This document shows, one piece after another, positions 36,730-49,122 of a stretch of 64,000 nt of DNA. The stretch is from the NCBI GenBank assembly GCA_028023455.1, contig JAQFVV010006311.1:3751490-3815489 (forward strand), read 5' to 3'. Position 1 is the first letter of the stretch. Every line of letters begins with the position of its first letter. The notes beneath the pieces are model-generated. The model was not told the origin of the DNA, searched no databases, and saw only the letters and a program-made list of their open reading frames with translations. Source of the DNA: Epiperipatus broadwayi (Eukaryota > Onychophora > Udeonychophora > Euonychophora > Peripatidae). A program made the translations under genes and the position numbers.

Positions 36730-36939
36730 GATTGGAATGAAAGGACTAGATATAGAGAATTGTCCTAAAAGAAGGGGAGGTGTTCAAGACACCAACCGTG
36801 ATATAGAAACCAACTACCTTGAAGACCAAGCAAAGCCTAAAAATAGGTCACGATTTCCTGGTCTGAGTTGATATATTAGAAATCTAAAAGAACCACCTGA
36901 AAAAAGTTAAGTAGGGCTATAATAATTGTACAGACCTTT

Positions 36940-37280
36940 AGGCAATGAAAAAAAACTTATTTTGAACTTGGATTATGAGAGTAATGGAAATAAAACAGTA
37001 GATAAATAAATTAAAATAAGAATTTATTTTGAGAGACAGTATAGGATAATGGAAATAAAGGAGTAGTTAAATAAAATAAAATAAGAATTATTGTTTTTGT
37101 AAGAGTTAATATATGATAATGGAAATGAAATAAAGGTTAGATAAATAAAATAAAATAAGAATGTTTTTTGAGAGTCAATATATGACAATGCAAATAAAAG
37201 TTAGAAAAATAAATTAAAATAAGATTTTTTTTTTTGAGAGTCAGTAATAAAGCTAAAAGTAAATAAATAAATTAAAATTT
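36940..37280. repeat. Degenerate ~60-70-bp tandem repeat
   Basis: Four to five units share AAATAAAATAAGAATT, TTTTTGAGAGTCA and ATGATAATGGAAATAAA, with length variation. Confidence 0.75.
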
Positions 37281-37469
37281 GCAAAATATAATAATAATGA
37301 ATAAACTAATCTTCCATGAAATCTAAAATAAAAAAAATAAAATTTTTTATGTAAATTTGATGGTTGTGTTGCAGTTGATAAAGTTATAGGGTGTGTATAT
37401 ATATAAGTAAGGAAAGATTGTTAATAGTAGGCCATTACTTTGTGAACTAATGACCCATAACATGGATGG

Positions 37470-37790
37470 GCAAGGGAGGGTACATACCATATTTCTAGGA
37501 TGAAGACCCAGTAGAAAAAGTCCTGGGCCCATCCAATATGCTGGTAGAGGTATTTCCAGCCCATTATATAAAAAGTGCACACTGAAAAAATAATTCTGGC
37601 ATAAACTGCAAATCAGTTCGATGAAAGAAAAATTCCCAACATAGTTATAATAAATCTTTTGGTTAGTAGACATATCCTGCAACTCTCGGCATTTATTTAT
37701 TTTCTAGGATGACAACCCAGTGGAGAGAATCTGGAGTCCATCAATTTGCTGGTAGAGAAAGTCCCAGCATATCCATAATAATTAGTTTTT
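37470..37790. repeat. Diverged direct repeat pair
   Basis: TTCTAGGATGAAGACCCAGT...GCTGGTAGAG (37490-37560) recurs as TTCTAGGATGACAACCCAGT...GCTGGTAGAG (37702-37760). Opposed frames cover each unit but neither is conserved between them. Confidence 0.65.
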
Positions 37791-38160
37791 TTTGCTGCTT
37801 GCACAAGTCAAATGATCAGTTGATGTGTCCTCCATTCACAGCATTCAATTCCCCCAAACACATCTGTCAGGATGTATGTTTTCCTTGGTGGCCTTCACAA
37901 TAGATACAATCATTGCATTCAACATAGATTATGACATGATATGTAGGTCAGTATAAGAAAGGCAACCTTTGTAACTTGTCAGTTTTTTGCAATCTGAAAC
38001 TTATTTTAAAGAAGAAGAAAATAATAATTAATAAATAAAGAGGAAAATCAAATAGTAATGCTGAAATCAAATGTCAGAACTAAAATGGGTCAAATTGTTG
38101 CATTTTACCTCTCAAACAGGCATGTGTGTGATGTAATGCTAGCAAGATACATGTTATAAA

Positions 38161-38164
38161 ACTC

Positions 38165-38198
<34 letters not shown>

Positions 38199-38207
38199 TA
38201 TAATATC

Positions 38208-38241
<34 letters not shown>

Positions 38242-38245
38242 TACA
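38161..38245. repeat. Duplicated (TA)n(TG)n microsatellite
   Basis: A TA array running into TGTGTGTG occurs twice in succession (about 38165-38199 and 38208-38241). Confidence 0.9.
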
Positions 38246-38636
38246 TATTTGATAATTTAAAATAAATAAACAAATTATTAGAAAAAGGAGAAATGAAAAA
38301 TAGTTTGAAAAAAAGGAGATTTTCAAAAATGAAATTAAAATAAAAGATTGCATAATTTTTTAACAATAAAACTGTTTAGCAAGAATAGGGTGGGAAAAGA
38401 TTTAAAACCTGCTCTCTTCTTTTTATAAACTAAATTTAAAAAAAATAATTAAATGTTAACAATAAATATGAAATGTTTAAAAAAATAAAAATTGTCAATA
38501 AGATTATAATAAAAAAAACTCTTGCAAACTATCTCATCAGCATGAATCTGAGAAGATAGTAGACTGATCTAGAAAAAGAGATTAGATAAAATGTAAGATT
38601 AATTAAAAAACCAAATTAAAATTATGATAAAAATAG

Positions 38637-38999
38637 ACAATGGGAGAGTTAAATATAAAAAGAACAGCTTGTCTATTGTTTGCAGTTTCATTTGAGTTTC
38701 ACTAGAGTTTTCATTAGAGTTTCACATAAGTCTCTGTTCAAGGTTTTACTTGTAGTCTCAGTTTGACTTTCTGTTCAATTTTCATTTCAAGTTTTCCAGA
38801 TTCAATCCATAGTTACAGAGTTTTCCAGATCACTGGTTCTTCATCAAATATAAACATGTAAGCCACAGAAGTAGCAACATGCATTTCTAAAGAATCTTGG
38901 AGTTTTCAACTGGTTTCACACCTTGAGTCCTTGTCTCTAGCAAATGCTCTCACCTGGAATCAATGTCTCATCCATAACATAGTATCTCTCCCATTGTCC
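38637..38999. repeat. 363-bp segment with 13-bp terminal inverted repeats
   Basis: GACAATGGGAGAG at 38637-38649 is the exact complement of CTCTCCCATTGTC at 38987-38999. Just inside the left end is ATATAAAAAGAACAGC, followed by several TTTCAYTAGAG words. It could be a solo LTR or a small TIR element. No coding content. Confidence 0.45.
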
Positions 39000-39669
39000 A
39001 TCAGAGGTAAAGAAGGAAATACATGAAGACATTGATGGAGACCAAAAGGCCAACTGGTTGGAAACCAAAACCAATAGAAATGGTTCATGTTTATACCATG
39101 AAAAAACCTAGGTAAATATACTTTTTCAATCATACATGTCTAGACATATTTTTTTAAATTAAAAGGAACTATAATGAAGGGCATTTAAAAATACAGATTT
39201 TTATAACAATTAATACATATGTATTTATTCTTTTGTGTTAAATTGCACCAGTAATTTAAAAGTTATAAATATTTCCATGTGTAATTAGTACTGTGCTGGA
39301 TCCTCTGATCAGGAGTGTGAGCTAGTCTGGGCATATTTTAAGCACTAGGTTCATGTGCCTGTTGTTATTTCTCTTCAATAATTATAATTAATTACCAGTT
39401 TTAATTTTAGTTTTGAACAAGCACTGAGGAAAAAAATTTTCCTTCAGTAAATTATTTACCAGTTTTAATTTTGACTTTTCAAGACAGATAAAATAGGTAA
39501 AGTTTTGTGTTTAGTAATATTTGTAAAAAAAGTTTTAATATTTTCAATAAAATATTGCTTTATTTAGTTAAAGTTATTTTTTAATTTTTTTATTTATTTG
39601 TCTTCAATGCAATAAGCAGTATTTAAAAAATAAATATAATTAACTGATTATCATGTTTTTCTTTTGCAG
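39000..39669. other. AT-rich non-coding DNA
   Basis: Nothing recognised. Confidence 0.4.
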
Positions 39670-39781
39670 AAAAGTAATTAAAGAAGAATTTCAAAAACCA
39701 CGACTGGAATTTTTTTCATTAAAAAAAGAGGCAAATAACAGAACATTTTTTGTAAAAATAGATCTAATTGGTCAATGTTAA
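39670..39781 (+). CDS. Candidate terminal exon (weak)
   Basis: TTTTTCTTTTGCAG is a strong acceptor-like sequence. In the second frame after it the plus strand stays open for 36 codons (KVIKEEFQKPRLEFFSLKK, then EANNRTFFVKIDLIGQC) to TAA at 39779-39781. No domain recognised and no partner exon found. Confidence 0.2.
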
Positions 39782-40512
39782 AGTAGGTTATGTAGGATGC
39801 AATATTGTGCTTGGATGAAAATAGAATTGTCCAAAAAATTTAGTTGACCTTAGTGTTATAACAATCAGTCTTGGTTCAGCTGATGAGAAGAAAAGTAATA
39901 GTGATTCTTAGATCAGCTATAAACAGATTCAAAAGGTCAGCTATTTAAAAATGTTTTTTATAATGACAAATATGTAATAAGGTTAGCTAAAAGCGGAGCA
40001 TCACATACCTCCATGTAATATACTCACAAAAAGCTATAGAAGCAATATCCCTGAAATAATCTGCAACAAGTCTTGTCTCCATACAAGAGCATGAGTGTCT
40101 ATGTCTTTATGTGTTAGCCTGACCTAAAAAATCATTAAGTAAAATGAATACACTTATTATGTGTTATCCAGACTTGGAAATAAATAAATGTTAAAGGTGG
40201 AAAAAACTCATTTTGAGGAAACATAAAAATATATTGTGGAAAAATAGATAAATTAATTTTGTGTACATCTGAAAAGCCTTAAATAAATAAACAGCCATGA
40301 AAACTGGAAATTACAAGGGTTAAAAAAGAATTCAAAAAGAAATTAAAACTATGGCAAAATTATTTTTAATCTGCACATTATCTCTACATTTATATATATA
40401 TATATATATGTAATAAATAAAGTTTGATATCTGTATTCGTTTCACAATATATGTAATATACAAATCAATATATATATATCAAAATACAGTACAATTTATA
40501 TAAATTATATTC

Positions 40513-40562
40513 TTTTAGAAGTACTTTCGACTATACACTTTGTAGTCTTTATCAACTATATA
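40513..40562 (-). ncRNA. Hammerhead-like ribozyme, PLE B left copy
   Basis: Minus strand, 5' to 3': stem I strand TATAG; core TTGATAA; one unpaired A; stem II GACTA / TAGTC with a 9-nt loop; GAA; stem III AGTACT (2 bp plus 2-nt loop, self-complementary between molecules); T17; stem I strand CTA. It lies about 50 nt downstream of the RT/GIY-YIG stop. Core positions 3 and 8 are U and A in place of the canonical C and G. Hammerhead motifs in PLE terminal repeats are established; activity of this variant is not shown. Confidence 0.6.
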
Positions 40563-40612
40563 ACGTTGAATAATCAAAACGAGACAACCCTTAACAATAC
40601 CCATAATTCAAT

Positions 40613-42097
40613 TCAGATTTCCCACAATTCTGTTATCTTAACATTTGATGACTGGCGATTCATTAACATTTGACGATTTCTTGAAATCAACATAGCCTCT
40701 TTTATTTTACGTTTATTATGACAACGTTCAATTTGAATAATTTTCATATTTTTATAATCAAATTTAAATCCATATTGACAAGATTTATTATGATCAAATA
40801 TAACAGATGATGAAGGTTTATTTACATCTGTTCCATATTGATTCTCTTTTTGAATTCTATTATATAAAAGCATATGTTCTTTTATTCTCTTCTCAAATGT
40901 ACACTTAGATTCACCAATGTATTGTACACCGCATCCACATATCAATCTATATATAATAGAATTTTGATTAAACTTTGAATTTTGAATTTTAGAATTATTA
41001 AGCAATCTATTTATGTTATTTGTAGAGAAAAAAGCAATATGACACAAACCATTATAAATTTTCCTAATAAACTTGACCTGCTCATCTGATATAAATGGCA
41101 TTGAAATCCATTTCATTTTGATATTTTTATTTTTAATTTTATTATAGTGTTGATTTCTTTTAAATCCTTTAATAATATTAGCAATTGCATTTTTATAATA
41201 ACCAATTTTCAACAAGTCATTAACAAATAAATGTACATTTTTAATTTTATCACTAGAATATTTGCATAATTTTTCATTTCGAAATAAGAATGATTTCAAT
41301 CCAGACAGCTTATGACACATAGGTACATGTGATTCATATGGAATAAAACCTCTAGTTTCAATTGGTTTAATTAACATAAGATAATCCAAACTGTAATCAT
41401 TAAGAGTAACTTGAATATCCAAGAATTTTATGGAATTGTATTTCTCTTTAGTTATAACCCATTTTATATCCTTAATCTCATTTAATTCATTAAATAAATT
41501 GACTATTAATTCTTGTTTTCCACAAATAAAAACATCATCCACATATCTATGATATACTTTAATTTCTTGATATTTCAATTGTTTTAAAATTTTACTTTCA
41601 TATGTTGATATAACAAAATTACAAATTTGAGCAACAGCAGGAAGACCCATTGGCCAACCAAAATTCATTTTATAATATTCATTATTAAAATTAACATAAA
41701 TATTTTTATCAATAAACTGCAATACTTTTATAATAAAATTTATAATATCAGACTTTACATTTTTTGAAACAAGAGCATTATAAATAATATTAATTGACTC
41801 TATTCTATCTATTGATCCATACATTTCATTTATATCAAAAGTACAAATTGTGTCATGTAAATCTATATTTATATTCTTAATTTTATCTACAAAATCAAAC
41901 GATGATGAAATAGTATATTCTCCAAAACCTAAAATATCTTGAAGTAATAATTCAATATATCTACATGTTTGATAATAATATGCACCACCAAAATCAACCA
42001 TCAATCTCAATGGATAATTTTCTTTATGTAGCTTTATATTCGAAAATATCCTAGGGCAAATAGCAGATGATGGATATAAGTTATAATATGTGTGCAT
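40613..42097 (-). CDS. PLE B reverse transcriptase/GIY-YIG, left copy
   Basis: Open frame of 494 residues. The start at 42097 sits at the palindrome centre, so it is simply the first Met of a 5'-truncated copy. Order: PRIFSNIKLHKENYPLRLMV (15-34), the early RT motif; FDINEMYGSID motif A (Asp88); FGWPMGLPAVAQICNF (146-161); RYVDD (184-188); IKFLDIQVTL (223-232). The C-terminal GIY-YIG has IYRLIC (382-387), YIGES (393-397), Arg404 and a KEAML helix carrying the likely Glu, with C387/C389 and H408 for zinc. It has more of the RT than family A but still lacks the usual N-terminal extension. All catalytic residues are present. Confidence 0.9.
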   Translation of the reverse strand: MHTYYNLYPSSAICPRIFSNIKLHKENYPLRLMVDFGGAYYYQTCRYIELLLQDILGFGEYTISSSFDFVDKIKNINIDLHDTICTFDINEMYGSIDRIESINIIYNALVSKNVKSDIINFIIKVLQFIDKNIYVNFNNEYYKMNFGWPMGLPAVAQICNFVISTYESKILKQLKYQEIKVYHRYVDDVFICGKQELIVNLFNELNEIKDIKWVITKEKYNSIKFLDIQVTLNDYSLDYLMLIKPIETRGFIPYESHVPMCHKLSGLKSFLFRNEKLCKYSSDKIKNVHLFVNDLLKIGYYKNAIANIIKGFKRNQHYNKIKNKNIKMKWISMPFISDEQVKFIRKIYNGLCHIAFFSTNNINRLLNNSKIQNSKFNQNSIIYRLICGCGVQYIGESKCTFEKRIKEHMLLYNRIQKENQYGTDVNKPSSSVIFDHNKSCQYGFKFDYKNMKIIQIERCHNKRKIKEAMLISRNRQMLMNRQSSNVKITELWEI

Positions 42098-42102
42098 CTC
42101 GC

Positions 42103-43639
42103 ATGAAATTTATAAATGAAATTTTAAAAAAAGCTAAGAATAAAGCTATTGATAGTCATACATATTATAACTTATATCCATCATCTGCTATTTGCCCTAG
42201 GATATTTTCGAATATAAAGCTACATAAAGAAAATTATCCATTGAGATTGATGGTTGATTTTGGTGGTGCATATTATTATCAAACATGTAGATATATTGAA
42301 TTATTACTTCAAGATATTTTAGGTTTTGGAGAATATACTATTTCATCATCGTTTGATTTTGTAGATAAAATTAAGAATATAAATATAGATTTACATGACA
42401 CAATTTGTACTTTTGATATAAATGAAATGTATGGATCAATAGATAGAATAGAGTCAATTAATATTATTTATAATGCTCTTGTTTCAAAAAATGTAAAGTC
42501 TGATATGACAAATTTTATAATAAAAGTCTTCCGATCTTATTGATAAAAATATTTATGTTAATTTTAATAATGAATATTATAAAATGAATTTTGGTTGGCC
42601 AATGGGTCTTCCTGCTGTTGCTCAAATTTGTAATTTTGTTATATCAACATATGAAAGTAAAATTTTAAAACAATTGAAATATCAAGAAATTAAAGTATAT
42701 CATAGATATGTGGATGATGTTTTTATTTGTGGAAAACAAGAATTAATAGTCAATTTATTTAATGAATTAAATGAGATTAAGGATATAAAATGGGTTATAA
42801 CTAAAGAGAAATACAATTCCATAAAATTCTTGGATATTCAAGTTACTCTTAATGATTACAGTTTGGATTATCTTATGTTAATTAAACCAATTGAAACTAG
42901 AGGTTTTATTCCATATGAATCACATGTACCTATGTGTCATAAGCTGTCTGGATTGAAATCATTCTTATTTCGAAATGAAAAATTATGCAAATATTCTAGT
43001 GATAAAATTAAAAATGTACATTTATTTGTTAATGACTTGTTGAAAATTGGTTATTATAAAAATGCAATTGCTAATATTATTAAAGGATTTAAAAGAAATC
43101 AACACTATAATAAAATTAAAAATAAAAATATCAAAATGAAATGGATTTCAATGCCATTTATATCAGATGAGCAGGTCAAGTTTATTAGGAAAATTTATAA
43201 TGGTTTGTGTCATATTGCTTTTTTCTCTACAAATAACATAAATAGATTGCTTAATAATTCTAAAATTCAAAATTCAAAGTTTAATCAAAATTCTATTATA
43301 TATAGATTGATATGTGGATGCGGCGAACAATACATTGGTGAATCTAAGTGTACATTTGAGAAGAGAATAAAAGAACATATGCTTTTATATAATAGAATTC
43401 AAAAAGAGAATCAATATGGAACAGATGTAAATAAACCTTCATCATCTGTTATATTTGATCATAATAAATCTTGTCAATATGGATTTAAATTTGATTATAA
43501 AAATATGAAAATTATTCAAATTGAACGTTGTCATAATAAACGTAAAATAAAAGAGGCTATGTTGATTTCAAGAAATCGTCAAATGTTAATGAATCGCCAG
43601 TCATCAAATGTTAAGATAACAGAATTGTGGGAAATCTGA
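42103..43639 (+). pseudogene. PLE B RT/GIY-YIG, right copy, frameshifted
   Basis: Same protein as the left copy, with about 20 additional N-terminal residues from the unique centre (MKFINEILKKAKNKAIDSH). The frame is lost at about 42527-42540: relative to the left arm the region has clustered substitutions and one extra base, ending the upstream frame at 42541-42543. Reading resumes at about 42584 (MNFGWPMGLP) to the stop at 43639 with YVDD and YIGES intact. A further difference is Val to Glu in the GCGVQYIGE segment. The break contains CTTCCGATCT, identical to the end of a common sequencing adapter, so it may not be biological. Confidence 0.85.
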
Positions 43640-43688
43640 ATTGAACTATGGGTATTGTTAAGGGTTGTCTCGTTTTGATTATTCAACG

Positions 43689-43738
43689 TTATATAGTTGA
43701 TAAAGACTACAAAGTGTATAGTCGAAAGTACTTCTAAA
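43689..43738 (+). ncRNA. Hammerhead-like ribozyme, PLE B right copy
   Basis: Identical in sequence to the minus-strand site at 40513-40562: TATAG, TTGATAA core, unpaired A, GACTA/TAGTC stem II, GAA, AGTACT, T17, CTA. It lies 50 nt after the stop of the RT/GIY-YIG frame and about 60 nt before the element's 3' end. Confidence 0.6.
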
Positions 43739-43794
43739 AGAATATAATTTATATAAATTGTACTGTATTTTGATATATATATTGATTTGTATAT

Positions 43795-45328
<1,534 letters not shown>

Positions 45329-45422
45329 TTACAGTTCCTCAAGATATTATTTTGAGCTAGATATAGAGGGCATAATGGTTAGTTATATGGATGTAGGGAT
45401 TTATATTAATGTCTGGACAAAG
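45329..45422 (+). CDS. Candidate internal exon, 94 nt (weak)
   Basis: A TTTGTTCACAG acceptor-like site and a CAAAG|GTATTATC donor-like site bound a frame that stays open for 31 codons (YSSSRYYFELDIEGIMVSYM, then DVGIYINVWTK), phase 1 at the start. It is on the opposite strand to the CCP gene and inside its putative intron. No domain recognised. Confidence 0.2.
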
Positions 45423-45879
45423 GTATTATCTTTAAAGTTCATTCACCGAATTTTGTTTTCTTAGAAATATAGTCTATAGTTGATTGTTTCATTAATGGTA
45501 CAATGTGATCAAAACTTTGATGATGATCAGCATGTACAAGTATCCAAGAATTATTTGTTTGATATGAGTGATAGATTATTATTTAAGTATGTGCATCCAA
45601 ATAAATGTGTTAGATTTAGTCTTAATGTTTGGCAGTGGTTAGATAAGTAGCTGCATATGAAGTATTTCCTTTTAAATACAATCACAAGTCTAGACTGTTG
45701 ACTGTTTATTGATTTAGCTGTTTTTGTATAATGTTGGATAATATATAGTTTATGTCTTCTTATTAGTATAACTACTTATATTTCATTCTCATGTCAAGTC
45801 AGGGATGATGATGATATATTTCATCTCCCCATGTTACACATTATTTTGTACTATTATAATATATATATATAATTCTTAC

Positions 45880-46065
45880 CTTCACATTTAACCAAATCAA
45901 CAATCCAAGATCCATTAGCTGCACAAAATCCTTTATTATTTGAATCATCAGAAAATCTATAGCCATCATTGCAAAAATATTTTATAATAGTCTGGTATTC
46001 AAAAGTTTGTTTCAAATCTTGATAAAAACCATTTTTTAAAAGAGGTGGTTTTCCACATTTGATTT
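45880..46065 (-). CDS. Sushi/CCP-domain exon 2
   Basis: Minus-strand exon between acceptor TTTAATTTAAG and donor G|GTAAG at 45875-45879; both borders are phase 1. The peptide is IKCGKPPLLKNGFYQDL, IIKYFCNDGYRFSDDS, KGFCAANGSWIVDLVKC: four cysteines, GKPP start, NG, GYRFS and GSW before the last Cys, a textbook CCP module. It lies 2.4 kb downstream (in transcript direction) of the exon at 48.5 kb. PLE pair D lies between them. Same strand, phase and spacing of motifs argue for one multi-CCP gene, but continuity is inferred. Confidence 0.9.
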
Positions 46066-46283
46066 CTTAAATTAAAAAAATGAATTAAAAAATTTCATTA
46101 TTTTAGAGGAAATACTTTTTAACAAGAATGTTTTTATCATGTTCAAATACTATATATATATTGTAACCTCTGTTATAGAGTTTACGTACAGGACTTTTTG
46201 TAAATATATATGCTTTTTTTTAATTATTTTTTCTAAAATATAGTAAAAGTCATGTGAGTAAAATAAAAATTGTTTATCAGTTT

Positions 46284-46285
46284 AA

Positions 46286-46384
<99 letters not shown>

Positions 46385-46385
46385 T
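46284..46385. repeat. (AAT)~34 microsatellite
   Basis: About 100 bp of uninterrupted AAT/ATA units. Confidence 0.97.
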
Positions 46386-46596
46386 AAATGACAATGTTAC
46401 TTTTTGATTTGTTTATTAAAATTATAAGAGAAAATAAAATTGACTACTTTAAAATAACAAGTTGCTATGGAAAACAGCTGCAAAATGAGACGGGATGGCT
46501 CTCATATCATCTGCTTTTCAAACAAAAGTTGGGAAAAATTTATTTTTGGGGATGCTTATAAAATTGAAGCCCAAAATATTTTTATTTTTATTTATG

Positions 46597-46640
46597 TAAG
46601 GAGCACTTTCGACTATCCTCATAGTCTTTGTCAATTAACA
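46597..46640 (-). ncRNA. Hammerhead-like ribozyme, PLE D left end
   Basis: Minus strand: GTTAA, TTGACAA core, unpaired A, GACTA/TAGTC stem II with TGAGGA loop, GAA, AGTGCT, C17, CTTAC. Core and stems II/III are intact; stem I has two mismatches. Position 17 is C, the usual hammerhead cleavage nucleotide. Confidence 0.55.
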
Positions 46641-48060
46641 CTTTGAAATGCTAACCTTCCCACAATTCTGTGATCTTAATGTTTTCTGTCTGATTATTAA
46701 TTAAGTCTTGTTTGTATTTGTATATTAGCATAGCTTCCAGCTATGTAATGTAATGGAACATACAATCACCACTATAGTTGGGAGCGAATTTTAATGGATA
46801 ACTCTCTTCATTGTAATGGAAAGTATACATATAACAGAACTAGCCCAATTATTGAATGTCAATTACAATGGACTGGATTATGATGTTAAACCCTTATTTA
46901 ATGATTCTACAGATTTGGGCAGCAATTATAATGCATCCATGCATCAGAAGATAAATTTTATGCATGAGTAGATATGGTTTAATTATTGATTAACAATTAC
47001 AATACTGCTTATTCAACTAGCTATATATATAATTTACATGGATACTAAAGAGTAATAACAAGAGACATTAAATGGTTTATTTTCAGGATTAACTTGATCA
47101 GTGATTTAATTATTCACCAAAATATAAATTGGAAACAAAGGGAATTTTATTGAATCCAATCTATATTTAGAGACAAAGATTATATGTAAAACAATATTCT
47201 AATTAATGATGGTTTAAATAAATGATTATGAAATTGAATATTAGAAAAACACAAAATTCTCACTCAAGTGATTATAAGTCTCAAGCATTACCTACTGACC
47301 TCTGCACTGAAAAGAGCAAAATAAAGCTATCAATAAATTTTAAATAAATCACAGTCATTTCATATAAAACAAATGGTATATGCTTTATTTAATTGTGGTT
47401 TGATTTTCTTTTAAAATAGCAGTAATTATATTAAACTCCTACAATTTTTGTTTACAGTTCAAGATTCCATTTTAATTCAGTATAATTTAAATTAACAATA
47501 TTTAACAGCAATAAGCATGGGTCAAAGTTGATGTCTACAAAAGAATCATTTATTATTTAACACACAAAAGATGTAATAAAGGAGAGATGATGAAATCATA
47601 ATAACTTCTTAAATTAATTATTTAGAATCATTGATATGTTTCTCAGGGTCAGATCATTTAACTAAAATATATATATATAAGAATTCTTTTTCTACTGTGT
47701 TGAATATTGATTTGTTTCATTTTCCCCATTAGATTATACTTCTCTTTCTATATTACAAGTACAAACTTTTTGTATTTATTATTTATGACAGGGTTTTTAT
47801 CATGACCCATAAATTCAATATTTTCTTTTATATCTTTATTAATTCTGAGACTTCAATAAACATTTATCACGGACTATATAACACTTATTATATTAACCTT
47901 TATAGATGAAAAACAAAATATATAAAAATAATTTCTATCTTATATGGGAGGAAATATGCATCTACAACACAAACATCAAATATCCTAAGGTATGCTAATA
48001 TGTAAATACAAACAAGACTTAATTAACAGACAGGTAGCAAATGTTAAGATCACGGAATTG
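46641..48060. pseudogene. Decayed head-to-head PLE pair D
   Basis: Minus strand: a C-terminal remnant (ITELWE-like segment with CACAATTCTGTGATC at about 46660, up to 46740), then after an internal deletion an RT N-terminal word YNEESYPLKFAP (about 46785-46825) matching HKENYPLRLMV of family B. Plus strand: a decayed copy with KLETKGILLNP (about 47128-47165) matching KPIETRGFIPY. At 47995-48060 the terminal NRQVANVKITELW-like segment aligns with the B C-terminus. The middle is hard to align. Many stops. The order (minus copy then plus copy, 3' ends outward) is the same as in pairs A, B and C. Confidence 0.65.
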
Positions 48061-48080
48061 TGAGGTTAGCCTTCTGAAAT

Positions 48081-48124
48081 GTTAGTTGACACAGGCTACA
48101 AGGATAGTCGAAAGAGCTCCTAAC
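48081..48124 (+). ncRNA. Hammerhead-like ribozyme, PLE D right end
   Basis: GTTAG / CTAAC form a perfect 5-bp stem I. The core is TTGACAC (position 9 mutated A to C), then an unpaired A, stem II GGCTA/TAGTC, GAA, AGAGCT as stem III, and C17. This copy shows the overall three-stem fold most clearly despite the core mutation. Confidence 0.6.
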
Positions 48125-48495
48125 TAGATAAAATTTTTAAAGTTATACTTTACACATATCTAATTATTATATTTATAAATTTGAAAAAATACAGACATCG
48201 AATTATAATATTATATATATATAAGGTTAGAAATATTTAAAAATAAAATCGTACTGATGAAATTAGTTAGAATAATGTTTTATGATTTAGATATACATTA
48301 CTTGTAAGAACAAAAATATAATTAATAAAATAAATAAACAAACTACTTAGAAAAACTAAATATGAGCATATATGTTTAAAATTTTAGCATAGTTTAGGCA
48401 TGACTGTTTATTTATTTGCTTATTTTAAAATTTTAATACACTTATTTTATACATACACACATATATATATATATATGTATAAAGAATTTTCTTAC

Positions 48496-48684
48496 TTTGA
48501 CATTTAGGCATAACTATATCCCATTTTCCATCCATAGCACAAAATCCTTCTTTCCTTAAAGAGTCATCGGCAAATTTATATCCAGGGTTGCATTCATAAG
48601 TAACTACAGTTCGATACCCAAAACTAGTGTCAGAAACACGAAAGAACCCATTGTCTAAAGAAAATGGCTCTCCACAATATTGTT
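48496..48684 (-). CDS. Sushi/CCP-domain exon 1 (of those visible)
   Basis: Minus-strand exon with acceptor TTATTTTTAG (48685-48686) and donor A|GTAAG (48491-48495), phase 1 at both ends. The peptide reads QYCGEPFSLDNGFFRVSD, VVTYECNPGYKFADDSLRK, EGFCAMDGKWDIVMPKC: four CCP cysteines, DNG, YECNPGYKF and GKWDIVMPKC. The best-conserved of the three modules. No signal peptide or upstream exon was found in the window on this strand, so the 5' part of the gene lies beyond what I could detect. Confidence 0.9.
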
Positions 48685-48916
48685 CTAAAAATAAATTATA
48701 CATTTATCTTGCAAAATTTCTAGCATGCAATGTATATAGAACATATTAATTTTCAATAAATAAATTATGCCTAGTATATATATGACGCTTGTAAAAGAAT
48801 ATATATATTATTTCATTTCTTAATCATTTTTCAGTAAAAGTCAAAAAATTATAATACAAAATAAGGTTGTAATAATTATATTTATAAAGCGCATACTCGT
48901 TACTTAACGTATTATC

Positions 48917-49122
48917 TATTAAGGCTATAACCTTAAGACTACGCGCCTGAAAAAACGACAGGGCGTAGTCTTAACGTTATAGCCTTAATAAATAATACAA
49001 AATAAGACAACTCATTGATATACAAATTAATTTAATATCATCTAATCGATTTTGAGAAGGTTCATATGTGAACGAAAATCGATTAGATGATATTGAATTC
49101 AGTTGTATATCAATGAGTTGTT
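48917..49122. repeat. Two adjacent long hairpins
   Basis: Hairpin 1: 48917-48944 with 48963-48990, one mismatch, core AAGGCTATAACCTTAAGACT. Hairpin 2: 49006-49053 with 49075-49122, 48-bp arms with a few mismatches, core ATATCATCTAATCGATTTT. Only 15 bp lie between them. They are probably two nested or adjacent foldback elements. Confidence 0.9.

Noticed and set aside
37347-37903. Opposed 111- and 64-residue frames
   Set aside because: They cover two units of a diverged repeat and do not resemble each other or any domain.
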